Positions 28,739 to 37,623 of a stretch of 47,787 nt of DNA are shown here, in pieces. The stretch is from the IMG/VR virus record IMGVR_UViG_3300043538_000003, positions 1 through 47,787 of that record; one strand, given 5' to 3'. The notes below the pieces were generated by a model. The model was not told where the DNA came from. It did not search any database and saw only the letters and a program-made list of their open reading frames with translations. Every line of letters starts with the position of its first letter. Within the stretch, counting starts at the first letter, position 1. Made by a program: the position numbers and the translations under genes. The DNA is from a virus.

Positions 28739-31222
28739 TTGTCCGAAATCACACCTAAAGACATCCGAGACTCGTTCTCTGAGTATGAGAATGAGTGGAA
28801 GGAGATCCGCGAAGAAGCGGCCATGGACATGAAGTATGTGGCTGGCGATCCTTGGACTCCTGCCGACCGCGCTATGCGGGACGATGCTGGAAGGCCCTGC
28901 ATCTCTTTCGATGAAATCAATCAATACCTCAATCAGTACAATAACAACCTTCGACAGAATAAGCGCGGCATTCAGGTAATCCCCAAAGGGAACGGCGCCA
29001 ATGACAAGGACGCGACCCGCCGCGAGAACCTGATTCGGGGCATAGAGAACGATTCCAACGCTCAGGAAGCCTATGTGACGATGGCGGAGAATGCCGCCAG
29101 TCGGAGTTATGGCTATCTGCTTCTAAGGACAGAGTACAAACAAGACTGCGGAGAAGATACCGAGCCCAGCGAGTCTCTGTTTGACCAGAAAATAGTAATT
29201 CAGCGGGTAGCAAATCCCGACACAATCCTTCTAAACCCAGGATTCGAGAAGGCGGATGCCTCAGACGTCGAGGATGGTTTCGTAGTCAAGAGAATCCGCA
29301 AATCAGACTTTGGTCGGAAGTATCCCAATGCCGAAAAGACCTCTTTCACCGATGCGGACATGAAAGAGGCAAAGAATTGGATTGGAGACAAAGACCTTCA
29401 GATAGCTGAGTACTGGAAAAGGTCTACTAAGTCCAAGAGGCTAGTCCTTCTCAGAACTAAGCAGGGCGGTCAAGAACAGCTTACCCCAGTCTGGGCGGAC
29501 AAACTGGAAGGCCGCAAGCCTTCAGGCGCAGAAGTCGCACGCGAGCGAATGGTCGATATTAAGACCGTCAAGCAGTTCGTTACTAACGGCATCGAGATAT
29601 TGGAGGAGAACGCTTGGACAGGCTCCCGCATTCCAATCATTTCCTGTTTCGGTAAAGAACTCTGGTTCGATGAAGGCGACGGTCCCAAAAGACACCTAGT
29701 CTCCCTGACCCGACTAGCCCGCGACCCGCAGATGGCCTTGGCTTACATGGTTACTCAGCAGATGGAAGAAGCGGGCATGACTCCCAAGACTCCATACATT
29801 GGATATGAGGGGCAGTTTGAGAAATCCCGGCAACAGTGGGAAGTAATCAATAAGCAGCCGTTCGCGTTCATCGAAGTAGACCGCATTCTTGACGCAACCG
29901 GGGAATCGTTAATCCCGCTTCCCACTAGATTGCCATTCACACCCAACTTCCAAGCCTATGAGATAGCAAAAGACTCCATCAGGCGCTCGATTCAGTCGGC
30001 CATGGGGAACACGCCTCTTCCTACCGCAGCCCAAAGAGACTCAGAGAAATCCGGAGTAGCGCTGGAGAGGATTGCCCAGCAGGAATCAATCGGAAGTTTC
30101 CATCTTACCGACAACTTTGACCGAGCCCTGCAAAATCTAGGCTGGCAGATCAATGAGCAAATAGCCTTCATCTATGACACGCAGAGCGAATTGCCAATCG
30201 AGAAGGCAGACGGAACCTACGACACCCTGCACACAGTAGGAAACACTTCTCACCCCATGCAGGACGGCGCCTATGACGTTCAGAGCATCCCGCAGGATGA
30301 CAATGGCGATCCGCAAGAGCATCTACATACGGGCATGGGAGACTTTGACGTAACAATCTCAACCGGACCAAGCTATCAGTCACAAAGAGAACAAGCCTCT
30401 GAATTTGTTGATCACCTAATAGAGAACTGGCAGCAACTTGGCATTCCGGCCCCGTTAGCGCAGAAGATCCTTGCCCTCGGCGTGAAGCTTAAGGATATCG
30501 GGCCCATCGGAGACGCGATTCAGGAACTACTCGATCCGCCCGATCAGAACAATCTTCCCCCGGCAGCACAGGCGGCTATTTCCCAACTCCAGGCTCAGTT
30601 ACAGCAATTACAGCAAGAGAACGCCGCCCTGCATATGGAAAGAGCGGGCAAGGTCTTGGAGATGCAGAACAAGATCCAGATCGAGCAGATGAAGGGCCAG
30701 CACTTGGTGGTCGGCAAGACGATCGATCAAGACACCAAACTGAAGTCTCAGGATCTTGACCGCGCCCTCAAGTTGGTTGTCGCACTGATTGCCGCCAAGG
30801 ATTCGGAGTCGCAACGAGTAGCCAATGCCTTCTTGGCCGATATGGGCTTCCAGCATGAGGCAAGTCTGGCCGCACACGACACGGCCCACGAAGTAGCGCA
30901 GAGCGCCACGGACCACCAGAGAGCATTGGAATTAGGCCAGCAGCAAGGCGCACAAGACGCCATGTCTCAAGGCTCAGATCAGGCGCATGAGAGCAACATG
31001 GCCGCTGGGGATCGAGCGCAAGAGCAGTCTCTGGCCGCATCCGGACAGGCCCATGAGCAGGTTATGTCAGCCGAGGATAAGGCCCATGAGAAGTCAATGA
31101 CGGCCTCTGGTCAGACTCACGAGCGAAGCATGGCTATTCAGGGTCAGGCGCATGAGCAGACGATGGCGGAGAAGGCCGCAAAGCAAGCCGCGAAAGTGGC
31201 TAAGACCAAGCCTAAGAAATGA
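28739..31222 (+). CDS. P22-type portal protein with hendecad tail
   Basis: The portal ring is the DNA entry channel and the joint between head and tail. At 827 aa it is longer than P22 gp1 (725). Family signs are the N-terminal DIRDSFSEYENEWKEIREEA, PCISFDEINQYLNQ, the NPDTILLNPGFEKADASD crown/wing region and SIQSAMGNTPLPT. A helical barrel-like region follows at about 600-700. From about residue 747 there are six 11-residue repeats of the type xAHExxMxASG. The start must be TTG 28739, since a stop lies just upstream and no ATG is near. No clear ribosome binding site is visible. Confidence 0.88.
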   Translation: MSEITPKDIRDSFSEYENEWKEIREEAAMDMKYVAGDPWTPADRAMRDDAGRPCISFDEINQYLNQYNNNLRQNKRGIQVIPKGNGANDKDATRRENLIRGIENDSNAQEAYVTMAENAASRSYGYLLLRTEYKQDCGEDTEPSESLFDQKIVIQRVANPDTILLNPGFEKADASDVEDGFVVKRIRKSDFGRKYPNAEKTSFTDADMKEAKNWIGDKDLQIAEYWKRSTKSKRLVLLRTKQGGQEQLTPVWADKLEGRKPSGAEVARERMVDIKTVKQFVTNGIEILEENAWTGSRIPIISCFGKELWFDEGDGPKRHLVSLTRLARDPQMALAYMVTQQMEEAGMTPKTPYIGYEGQFEKSRQQWEVINKQPFAFIEVDRILDATGESLIPLPTRLPFTPNFQAYEIAKDSIRRSIQSAMGNTPLPTAAQRDSEKSGVALERIAQQESIGSFHLTDNFDRALQNLGWQINEQIAFIYDTQSELPIEKADGTYDTLHTVGNTSHPMQDGAYDVQSIPQDDNGDPQEHLHTGMGDFDVTISTGPSYQSQREQASEFVDHLIENWQQLGIPAPLAQKILALGVKLKDIGPIGDAIQELLDPPDQNNLPPAAQAAISQLQAQLQQLQQENAALHMERAGKVLEMQNKIQIEQMKGQHLVVGKTIDQDTKLKSQDLDRALKLVVALIAAKDSESQRVANAFLADMGFQHEASLAAHDTAHEVAQSATDHQRALELGQQQGAQDAMSQGSDQAHESNMAAGDRAQEQSLAASGQAHEQVMSAEDKAHEKSMTASGQTHERSMAIQGQAHEQTMAEKAAKQAAKVAKTKPKK
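30977..31174 (+). repeat. Six 33-base units encoding 11-residue repeats
   Basis: Consecutive units read DQAHESNMAAG, DRAQEQSLAASG-like, QAHEQVMSAED, KAHEKSMTASG, QTHERSMAIQG and QAHEQTMAEK. An 11-residue period is a hendecad, typical of right-handed or straight helical bundles. The array lies at the portal C-terminus. Confidence 0.7.
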
Positions 31223-31226
31223 CGCA

Positions 31227-31523
31227 TTACTCCTTCGTAGAAACGAAAGTCTGCGGGAGTCGAATTCGAACAGTGGAACCGATAGGCAAAGGTAACTCAA
31301 AACGCACTTCAAATTCATTACATCGCTGACAGGTTCTCTCCTCGTCTCCGTATACGAAAAATCCTTCAACTGTGCGCTTCTTCCATCGCGGCCAATTGTG
31401 ACCCATGACCAAACAGAACAAACGCTTCGTCCGGTTAATTCTCGGAGGTGGTGGAGGAAGCATGTCCTGTAAGTGCGCTAGTGATCGGGCCAGTTCATCG
31501 CTGAAATCGAATGCATTCTTCAT
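31227..31523 (-). CDS. Minus-strand protein between portal and scaffold, 98 aa
   Basis: This is a leftward gene in a rightward cluster, filling the gap between portal and scaffold. The start at ATG 31523 is the first that does not run into the scaffold gene's ribosome binding site. The sequence includes CLVMGHNWPRW, a YGDEERTCQRC zinc-like pair and a beta-rich end. It is a probable moron. Its function is unknown. Confidence 0.6.
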   Translation of the reverse strand: MKNAFDFSDELARSLAHLQDMLPPPPPRINRTKRLFCLVMGHNWPRWKKRTVEGFFVYGDEERTCQRCNEFEVRFELPLPIGSTVRIRLPQTFVSTKE

Positions 31524-31585
31524 GCCCACAAGTTTAGCACCATCGCCCCGCCGCGTTAAAGCGGAAACGAAAGGTAAATAACCGA

Positions 31586-32599
31586 ATGTCAGATACAACA
31601 ACCGTGACACCCGCTGCCCCGGTAGCAGCAGATTTTGATTTTCCCTCCCCCGGTACATCGGGGTACAACGAATTTAGAAAGACCGGAAAACTGCCGGAAG
31701 TTGCGGAGTCGGCGCCCGCGGAAGTAACCGTACCAGAAGTAGCTCCAGAAGCTCAGGAAACTGAGCCGGAAGTGGCTGAAGAAGCCCCCGACGCTGAAAT
31801 CGCCGCGGCCCCGGCAGCCGCACCTCCGCAGAAGAAGAAAGATGCTGCCGCACGTCTCAGGGAAGTCTTAGACGAGCGTAAAAAAGATCGGGAACTGATA
31901 CGGCAACTCACGGAAAAGCTCACAGGTGCGCCAAGCGTACAGCCGGCCTCGCAAACGGCAGCGCCAACTGAAGCCAAGCCGCAAACTGGTACCAAACCGA
32001 AGATTGACGATGTTGATGCTCAAGGTAAGCCCGTTTTCAAGACTTACGGTGAATATGAGGACGCACGCGACGAATACAATCGCGCCGAACTCATGCGCCT
32101 GTTTGAAGATAAGCAGACCAAAGCGCAAAAGACTCAGCAGGAAGCTGAAGCTAACAAACTCATCGCTCAGACGTTTGGCGCCAAAGTCGTTGAAGCTCGC
32201 AAGAAGTATGCGGACTTTGATGCAGTGGCTTTTGATTCCAAGTTGCCCATTAAACAAGGCTCAGTTCCAGACCAGTTTATTGTCGAATCCGCCCACGGCC
32301 CAGAAGTCTTGTACTTCTTAGGGCAGAACACGGAAGAACTCGACCGCATTCTGGCCATGAACCCGATTGCTCAGGCAAGGGAACTGTTCAAGATCGAACA
32401 GACCTTCGTTCCTAAGCCAGCAGCACCCAAACCTCCTGCACGGACCATTACCCAGGCTCCTCCTCCACCTCATCAGGTAACGGGCAAAGGCCCCAGTCCT
32501 GACTCCTTGGAGAAGGCAGTCAAAGATGGCGACTTTAACGCTTACCGCGATGCAGAAAACGCAAGAATCCTTGCGCTGCGAAAAGCTAAAGGCCGCTGA
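31586..32599 (+). CDS. Scaffolding-like protein, 337 aa
   Basis: It lies between portal and coat gene, the place of P22 gp8. The first 100 residues are disordered and rich in Pro, Ala and Glu. A long charged helix follows (AARLREVLDERKKDRELIRQLTEKL), then another helical region and a basic C-terminus (ENARILALRKAKGR) like the coat-binding end of scaffolds. It should guide prohead assembly and leave before maturation. Confidence 0.75.
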   Translation: MSDTTTVTPAAPVAADFDFPSPGTSGYNEFRKTGKLPEVAESAPAEVTVPEVAPEAQETEPEVAEEAPDAEIAAAPAAAPPQKKKDAAARLREVLDERKKDRELIRQLTEKLTGAPSVQPASQTAAPTEAKPQTGTKPKIDDVDAQGKPVFKTYGEYEDARDEYNRAELMRLFEDKQTKAQKTQQEAEANKLIAQTFGAKVVEARKKYADFDAVAFDSKLPIKQGSVPDQFIVESAHGPEVLYFLGQNTEELDRILAMNPIAQARELFKIEQTFVPKPAAPKPPARTITQAPPPPHQVTGKGPSPDSLEKAVKDGDFNAYRDAENARILALRKAKGR

Positions 32600-32611
32600 G
32601 GATAATCTCCA

Positions 32612-33841
32612 GTGCCAAATCTTTTCCTTAACACTAATTGGATCAGTATGGACGTGTTGCGGAACCTCACGAACTCGTTGACGGTTTCGGAATACTTCAA
32701 CACTGCGTGGGAGGGTGACTTTAACAAAGAGTTCGCAGTCGGAGCTTCCGTTACGGTCAAATTTCCTCAACAGTTCCTCATCCGAGATGGACTCGGATAC
32801 AACCCGCAAGGCATCGACCGCATTTCGACGACTGTCAACCTGGATCAGCCCTTCGGTATTGACTTCCAATGGGACGATTACGAGAACGCAGTCAAGGCAG
32901 AACGGTCTGAAGAAGAGATCCGCGAGCAGTACCTCATGCCGGCCGGCGTCCAGTTGGCTCAGGAAGTTGATTCCCGAGCGGCTAGCTGGGCCACGACCTA
33001 CGCCTCGAACGTTGTTGGCGCTTTGGGAACCGATCCCACGAGTCTGACAACTTACGATCAGGCGCGGTCACGGTTGCTGCAGAAGGCAGCCCCTCCGGGG
33101 AAACGCTGCATGCTGGTTTCCTCTTCGATGATGACCGCTGTGAACACGGCGATCACCACCATTTTCCAGCCGACTGATGAAATCACCGAAGCCTTCAAAG
33201 AAGGGTCTATCGGCCGCGCCAAGGGCTTTGATTGGTTTGAGGAGCAATCCTTGTACACAATCACGGCCGGAACTTGGGCGGGTTCGGTAACCGTTTCTGG
33301 TGCTGGTCAGTCTGGAACCTCGCTGACCATCTCCGATACGGCCGCTGACACGTTGAACGCTGGGGACAAGTTCTCCATCGCCAACGTGAACGCAGTCAAC
33401 CCTAGGACTCGACGCACCGCTGGTCCGCTGACGGCGCAGCAGTTCACCATCACGACCTCTGTGGTGGGAACGGGCACCGACACCATCAGCATCCTGCCTG
33501 CCATCTACGGGCCCGGAAGTCAGTATCAGAACGTTGACGCCCTGCCGGCTAACGGCGCGGCTCTGACGCTCTGGCCGGGAACGACTTCCCCGAACGGCAA
33601 GACAGGAACGATTGGACTGGCTCTGACCAAATACGCATTTGCTCTGTCTGGCGCGAAACTCTACAGCCCCAAAGCTGTTGAGGTTTGCTCCCAGAAGCGC
33701 GACCCGCGTACTGGCCTCGCTGTCCGCTTCGTAAAGGCATGGGACCCAGTCAGAAGCATGGAGATTCATCGCTTCGATATGGTCATCGGCTTCGGCAACC
33801 TGTACCAGGACAACGGCGCAGTCGTTGTGGCGGGACAATGA
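32612..33841 (+). CDS. Major capsid protein, P22 coat type
   Basis: This 409 aa protein forms the head lattice. It has the HK97 fold seen in P22 gp5: N-arm (SLTVSEYFNTAWEGDFNKEFAVGASVTVKFPQ), spine and A domains. An inserted beta domain (about 220-335, AGDKFSIANVNAVNP) corresponds to the P22 I domain. The C-terminus is PRTGLAVRFVKAWDPVRSMEIHRFDMVIGF. GTG start. The stop overlaps the next ATG. Confidence 0.9.
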   Translation: MPNLFLNTNWISMDVLRNLTNSLTVSEYFNTAWEGDFNKEFAVGASVTVKFPQQFLIRDGLGYNPQGIDRISTTVNLDQPFGIDFQWDDYENAVKAERSEEEIREQYLMPAGVQLAQEVDSRAASWATTYASNVVGALGTDPTSLTTYDQARSRLLQKAAPPGKRCMLVSSSMMTAVNTAITTIFQPTDEITEAFKEGSIGRAKGFDWFEEQSLYTITAGTWAGSVTVSGAGQSGTSLTISDTAADTLNAGDKFSIANVNAVNPRTRRTAGPLTAQQFTITTSVVGTGTDTISILPAIYGPGSQYQNVDALPANGAALTLWPGTTSPNGKTGTIGLALTKYAFALSGAKLYSPKAVEVCSQKRDPRTGLAVRFVKAWDPVRSMEIHRFDMVIGFGNLYQDNGAVVVAGQ

Positions 33842-34809
33842 CAATGAAAAACACTCTTAAACTTTCTCTGATTCTCTCGGTCCTTCTGGCGGCTTCGATG
33901 TCGTTCGGACAGACCATTCTCACCCATACCACTCTTTCGGGAGCGGTAACCGCCAGCTCTTCGACTACGATTCCTTTGACTTCGGCCACTGGCGTCACAG
34001 CGGGGAGCACCGTGCTATTTGTGGCGGACGGTTCGGGTGAGGGTATGTTCGTCAATTCCGTCAATGGCACGTCTATTGGCGTTACCCGCGGCTATGCCAC
34101 TCTCGGCAAAGCTCGTGCGCATCTTTCGGGAGCACTGGTATTTGTCGTCCCGGCGGCTGCGATTGATGAGTTCAACACCATCCAACCAGATGGCTCCTGC
34201 ACGCGGGCCAACATCCCTTACCTGCCAATCATCTCGGCTGGTACTAGCGGGACGGCAACAATCATCTCCGATTGCGTGGGCGGAGTCTGGGTAAATGGTT
34301 TCACTATGGCACAGGGCAACACCCCGTTCCGTATTACTCAGCCTGAAACCGGCGCAGTTATTACGACCGGCATCAATACTAACGGCACCACGCTGGCCGC
34401 CACGACCATGTACTGCACCGAAATGAATCTCCCGTTCAACAAGTTGCTGACGGGCCTCGGTGTGTTGCTTGGTACCACGGGCGGCACTGACAAGCACCTT
34501 GTAGCACTCTACGATTCCACGGGTAACCTGATTGCCAACTCGGCAGTTGCAGGCGCTACCGCGGGAACGGCGAGTACCTATGAGGAAATTGCCTTTAGTA
34601 CCTCATACTATGCCGTTGGTCCGGCACAGTACTTCGGCTGCATGCAAACCAATGGCACCACTGCCACGGTTCGCATGCTGATTACCAACGTCCAACAGCA
34701 GAGGCTGACCAAGGGGATCACTTCGCAGACGTTTGGCACGATCCCGGCAACCATCACTGTCCCAACCACGTTCACCACGGCGGTGGGATTTTACGGGGAG
34801 TTTTACTAG
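33838..34809 (+). CDS. Exported or virion beta-rich protein with signal peptide, 323 aa
   Basis: ATG 33838 overlaps the coat stop (ATGA). The N-terminus (MTMKNTLKLSLILSVLLAASMSFGQ) is a classical Sec signal peptide, which is unusual directly behind a capsid gene. The mature part is threonine/glycine-rich beta structure (HTTLSGAVTASSSTTIPLTSA...), like decoration or fibre proteins. It ends before a strong hairpin terminator. It may be a head decoration protein despite the signal, or a secreted protein. Confidence 0.65.
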   Translation: MTMKNTLKLSLILSVLLAASMSFGQTILTHTTLSGAVTASSSTTIPLTSATGVTAGSTVLFVADGSGEGMFVNSVNGTSIGVTRGYATLGKARAHLSGALVFVVPAAAIDEFNTIQPDGSCTRANIPYLPIISAGTSGTATIISDCVGGVWVNGFTMAQGNTPFRITQPETGAVITTGINTNGTTLAATTMYCTEMNLPFNKLLTGLGVLLGTTGGTDKHLVALYDSTGNLIANSAVAGATAGTASTYEEIAFSTSYYAVGPAQYFGCMQTNGTTATVRMLITNVQQQRLTKGITSQTFGTIPATITVPTTFTTAVGFYGEFY

Positions 34810-34816
34810 CAGACTT

Positions 34817-34840
34817 GGGGCTGGCCTTAGGGCTGGCCCC
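34817..34840 (+). terminator. Strong hairpin after the capsid group
   Basis: GGGGCTGGCC (34817-34826) pairs with GGCTGGCCCC (34831-34840) over ten pairs, including two G-U, around a TTAG loop. ATCTTTC follows, a weak U-tract. It lies seven bases after the stop of the exported protein gene, so full or partial termination is likely. Confidence 0.6.
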
Positions 34841-34853
34841 ATCTTTCAATCCC

Positions 34854-35096
34854 ATGCAAAACAAATTCTTTGTTGATCGCAGAACCTCTAAGGAGTATGG
34901 CGACAGAATTGAATTCGCCGTATCTCTTGACAGATCCCTCACCATCTCGGACGCAACCGCGCTTCGCAATATCCTGACATCCCTTATCGGGGATGACCAA
35001 ACCGCAAAAATAAACGCCCACTTCAACGCACTGCGGGCGGATCTTCGTAACACCAAGGCTTTACTGGCCACGGTAAAATTTAAAACTCGGGAGTAG
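34854..35096 (+). CDS. Hypothetical protein, 80 aa
   Basis: ATG 34854 lies after the terminator hairpin. A TTG at 34815 would place the hairpin inside the gene. The protein (KFFVDRRTSKEYGDRIEFAVSLDRSL...) is alpha/beta and acidic, with no family. The stop lies four bases before the glycosyltransferase. Confidence 0.5.
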   Translation: MQNKFFVDRRTSKEYGDRIEFAVSLDRSLTISDATALRNILTSLIGDDQTAKINAHFNALRADLRNTKALLATVKFKTRE

Positions 35097-35100
35097 TCAG

Positions 35101-36165
35101 TTGATTCGCCCCATCCACCACACCACGCGCCTCGCAATTGCCTATAAAAATTTTGCAGCGAACAGAGGTCTGTCGCACATTGGATTAGGCGTAGCCGCCA
35201 TGCAGAACTCCCGGGCTCTCAGAGCACTGGGTTACATAGTAGAAATCTGGCCTATCCTAAGTGCCGCAGACTTAGCCTCTCAGCTTGCCGCCGATCGAGA
35301 ACTAGCCAAACTGGCCCATCACATTCCGGTAACCCATGTAGTTATTTCAGCCCCGTGGATTCCTACCGCGCAGTTAGCTGCAATTGTCAGGCAGTACTCA
35401 TCTACCGAATTTATCGTCGTATCCCACTCTAATATCGGATTCCTACAAGCTGATCCAACGGCGATTGATGTACTCAGGTCGGGGAGTGAACTAGAGCAAG
35501 CCGCCCCAAACTTCCATATCGGTGCAAATTCTGACAAGCTTGCCACCTGGTGGAGGGCGACTTACGGAACAAGGATGCTACTTCTTCCGAACATGTATCC
35601 CTTCGATAGCGTGAGACATAAGCCACGGTGGACGGGGGGAACTCTTCGGATTGGATGCTTCTGTGCAATCAGACCGCAGAAAAACGTACTTACCGCTGCG
35701 GCGGCGGCGCTGGAAGTCGGAGTAAGGCTCAGAGTCACAGACCTCGAGTTCTGGATCAGCAGCGGACGGTCGGAGGGCGGAGGAAACACGATCACCAACG
35801 CCATGCACCAGATGTACGTCAACATGCCACGGGCAAAGGTCATTGCCAGCGGCTGGTCCTCATGGCCGCAATTTCTTTCGACTGTCGGGTCGATGGACAT
35901 CATGCTCCAGCCTTCTTATACCGAGTCTTTCAACATGGTCACAGCAGATGGAATTTCCCGAGGAGTGCCTAGTGTCGTGGGGGACTCCATCAACTGGGCG
36001 CCATCCAACTGGATCGCTCAAACGGATGCGGCCTCCGACATCGCGAACAAGGCAATCGCACTCTTGCACGATCCTGGCGCGGTTGATGAAGGCGTTAGGG
36101 CCTTGACTACCCACAACGAAATTGGGTTAAGGCACTGGGAGCACTTCCTGAAGGTTAAGCCATGA
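35101..36165 (+). CDS. GT-B glycosyltransferase-like protein
   Basis: At 354 aa it shows a two-lobed GT-B pattern: HIGLGVAAMQNSRALRALGY at the N-terminal lobe, IGCFCAIRPQKN at the start of the second lobe (about 183-194), and MLQPSYTESFNMVTADGISRGVPSV (about 275-298) at the sugar-nucleotide site of GT4-like enzymes. The TTG start has GGGAG six bases upstream. It probably adds sugar to a virion protein or to host surface polymer. The acceptor cannot be read from the sequence. Confidence 0.78.
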   Translation: MIRPIHHTTRLAIAYKNFAANRGLSHIGLGVAAMQNSRALRALGYIVEIWPILSAADLASQLAADRELAKLAHHIPVTHVVISAPWIPTAQLAAIVRQYSSTEFIVVSHSNIGFLQADPTAIDVLRSGSELEQAAPNFHIGANSDKLATWWRATYGTRMLLLPNMYPFDSVRHKPRWTGGTLRIGCFCAIRPQKNVLTAAAAALEVGVRLRVTDLEFWISSGRSEGGGNTITNAMHQMYVNMPRAKVIASGWSSWPQFLSTVGSMDIMLQPSYTESFNMVTADGISRGVPSVVGDSINWAPSNWIAQTDAASDIANKAIALLHDPGAVDEGVRALTTHNEIGLRHWEHFLKVKP

Positions 36166-36308
36166 CCGATCAGGAACTAAACGACAGGTTCGACGCGATC
36201 AGCGGAAAACTCGATCGAGTTCTGACCCGCCAAGCGGAATCTGAAGAACGCGACCACGACATGCTTGCCCGTTTAGCAGCCTTAGAACGCAAGGAAAATG
36301 CCTCCTAA
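36162..36308 (+). CDS. Small coiled-coil protein, 48 aa
   Basis: ATG 36162 overlaps the glycosyltransferase stop (ATGA). Heptad-like sequence (LNDRFDAISGKLDRVLTRQAESEERDHDMLARLAALERK) forms one coiled coil. It overlaps the next gene by 11 bases. Function unknown. Confidence 0.55.
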   Translation: MTDQELNDRFDAISGKLDRVLTRQAESEERDHDMLARLAALERKENAS

Positions 36309-36813
36309 GGTCTTTCACGAGTTCGGAAACTACAAGCCCCGCGAGACTTGGCCGGTTGAAATGGACCTTGCCGGGGTTGAGCGCAACACAACTATACGCA
36401 AAGCAATAAAACCACAACTAGAGGAATCCATGAGCCGATCACTATCCACGAATTCATTTGTTGGCGAGAAGTCAATCGACCTGAACAAGCCGCCCCATGT
36501 TGCGTACAACCCCTACGACCCCAAGAACGAATATCCCAAGATGCTCTATCACCAGACCAAGAAAGATCATAACTGGATGGCGGAGCATCGCCGCATCATG
36601 CAGCACAACTCTCTTCACCCCGAGAAGCCGGAGATTCTGCCGACCGTGCCGCCGGCCAACATCGTTGTAAAGAGCCGCCAGGAAGAGGAGATGAAACTGA
36701 CTCAGGGGTACCAACTGAAACCGCCGCCGGTTCAAGAGGAAGCTGCTGAAGAAACGCTCTGTTCTCGAGGATGCGGCAGCGTTCCTCACCGTGGCGCCTG
36801 CAAGGTTAACTAA
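36298..36813 (+). CDS. Hypothetical protein, 171 aa
   Basis: AAGGAA lies just before ATG 36298. A second good start is ATG 36430 with AGAGGA five bases upstream, which would give 127 aa. The protein is polar (DLNKPPHVAYNPYDPKNEYPKML ...), with a short cysteine end (CSRGCGSVPHRGAC). It lies before the gp4-like gene. Structural role unproven. Confidence 0.55.
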   Translation: MPPKVFHEFGNYKPRETWPVEMDLAGVERNTTIRKAIKPQLEESMSRSLSTNSFVGEKSIDLNKPPHVAYNPYDPKNEYPKMLYHQTKKDHNWMAEHRRIMQHNSLHPEKPEILPTVPPANIVVKSRQEEEMKLTQGYQLKPPPVQEEAAEETLCSRGCGSVPHRGACKVN

Positions 36814-37623
36814 GTGCCCATATCACCCCCAATCAATCCGCCCGCGCCCCTGACCTATACGGTCTATGACTTGGTGCGCGGAGCCTTCGTTGAAATCGGA
36901 GCAGTAGCCCCTGGAGAAGATCCGTCACCCGAAGAAGCGAACTGGGGACTAGAAAAGAGCAATGAAGTCCTGGACGTATGGCAGGCCATGCGGGACAAGG
37001 TCTATGGCTACAACTTCGACGTCTTTACCTTTGAGGCGAATGTCAACCCGGTATTGATGGGGCCGAGTCCGAATGCTGTTTGGGTAGTCAGGCAAAGGCC
37101 CGTAAGGCTTGAGAGTGCGGCCCTGATCCTCAACTCAGGCACACCCGTAGATCTACCCATCAACATCCGAGACAAAGACTGGTGGGCTCAGAATCAGGTC
37201 AAGAGCATCCAGACGAACGTCCCAACAGACGTTTACCCAGACTATACTTGGCCGGATGCGAGTCTCTATTTCTGGCCCGTAATCAACATTGGGAGTCAGG
37301 TAAGGCTCCAGACTTGGCAGACCGTTCAGCAGTTTGTCTCGATTACCGACCCTATTGGCGGCCCTCTTGGACCTGGGACGTTACCGCCAGCTTATAGAAC
37401 AGCATTAAAGCTCACCCTTGCCGAGTCGTTACTCTCGGGATCGAATAAACAACCCTCTCCAGTCCTTGCCGGGGCGGCAAATCTCGCACGTGCAGCCATG
37501 ATCGCTAACAATAATGGTGCTCCGCGGATTTCATTACAGGATTCTGGTATGCCGAAGAGTGGGCGGATAAAGTCGGACTTCAATTGGCAAAGCGGCGGCA
37601 GGGTCGGGGGAGCGCCGGAGTGA
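36814..37623 (+). CDS. P22 gp4-like tail accessory factor
   Basis: This head completion protein sits under the portal and holds packaged DNA. The sequence YTVYDLVRGAFVEIGAVAPGEDPSPEEANWGLEKSNEVLDVW is the N-terminal signature of the gp4 family. It is followed by the beta part with SAALILN and PDYTWPDASLYFWPV, and a C-terminal helix (ALKLTLAESLLSG). It has 269 aa. GTG start. Confidence 0.82.
   Translation: MPISPPINPPAPLTYTVYDLVRGAFVEIGAVAPGEDPSPEEANWGLEKSNEVLDVWQAMRDKVYGYNFDVFTFEANVNPVLMGPSPNAVWVVRQRPVRLESAALILNSGTPVDLPINIRDKDWWAQNQVKSIQTNVPTDVYPDYTWPDASLYFWPVINIGSQVRLQTWQTVQQFVSITDPIGGPLGPGTLPPAYRTALKLTLAESLLSGSNKQPSPVLAGAANLARAAMIANNNGAPRISLQDSGMPKSGRIKSDFNWQSGGRVGGAPE

Noticed and set aside
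30137-31040. Minus-strand frames opposite the portal tail
   Set aside because: They arise from the repetitive portal C-terminus and carry no independent support.
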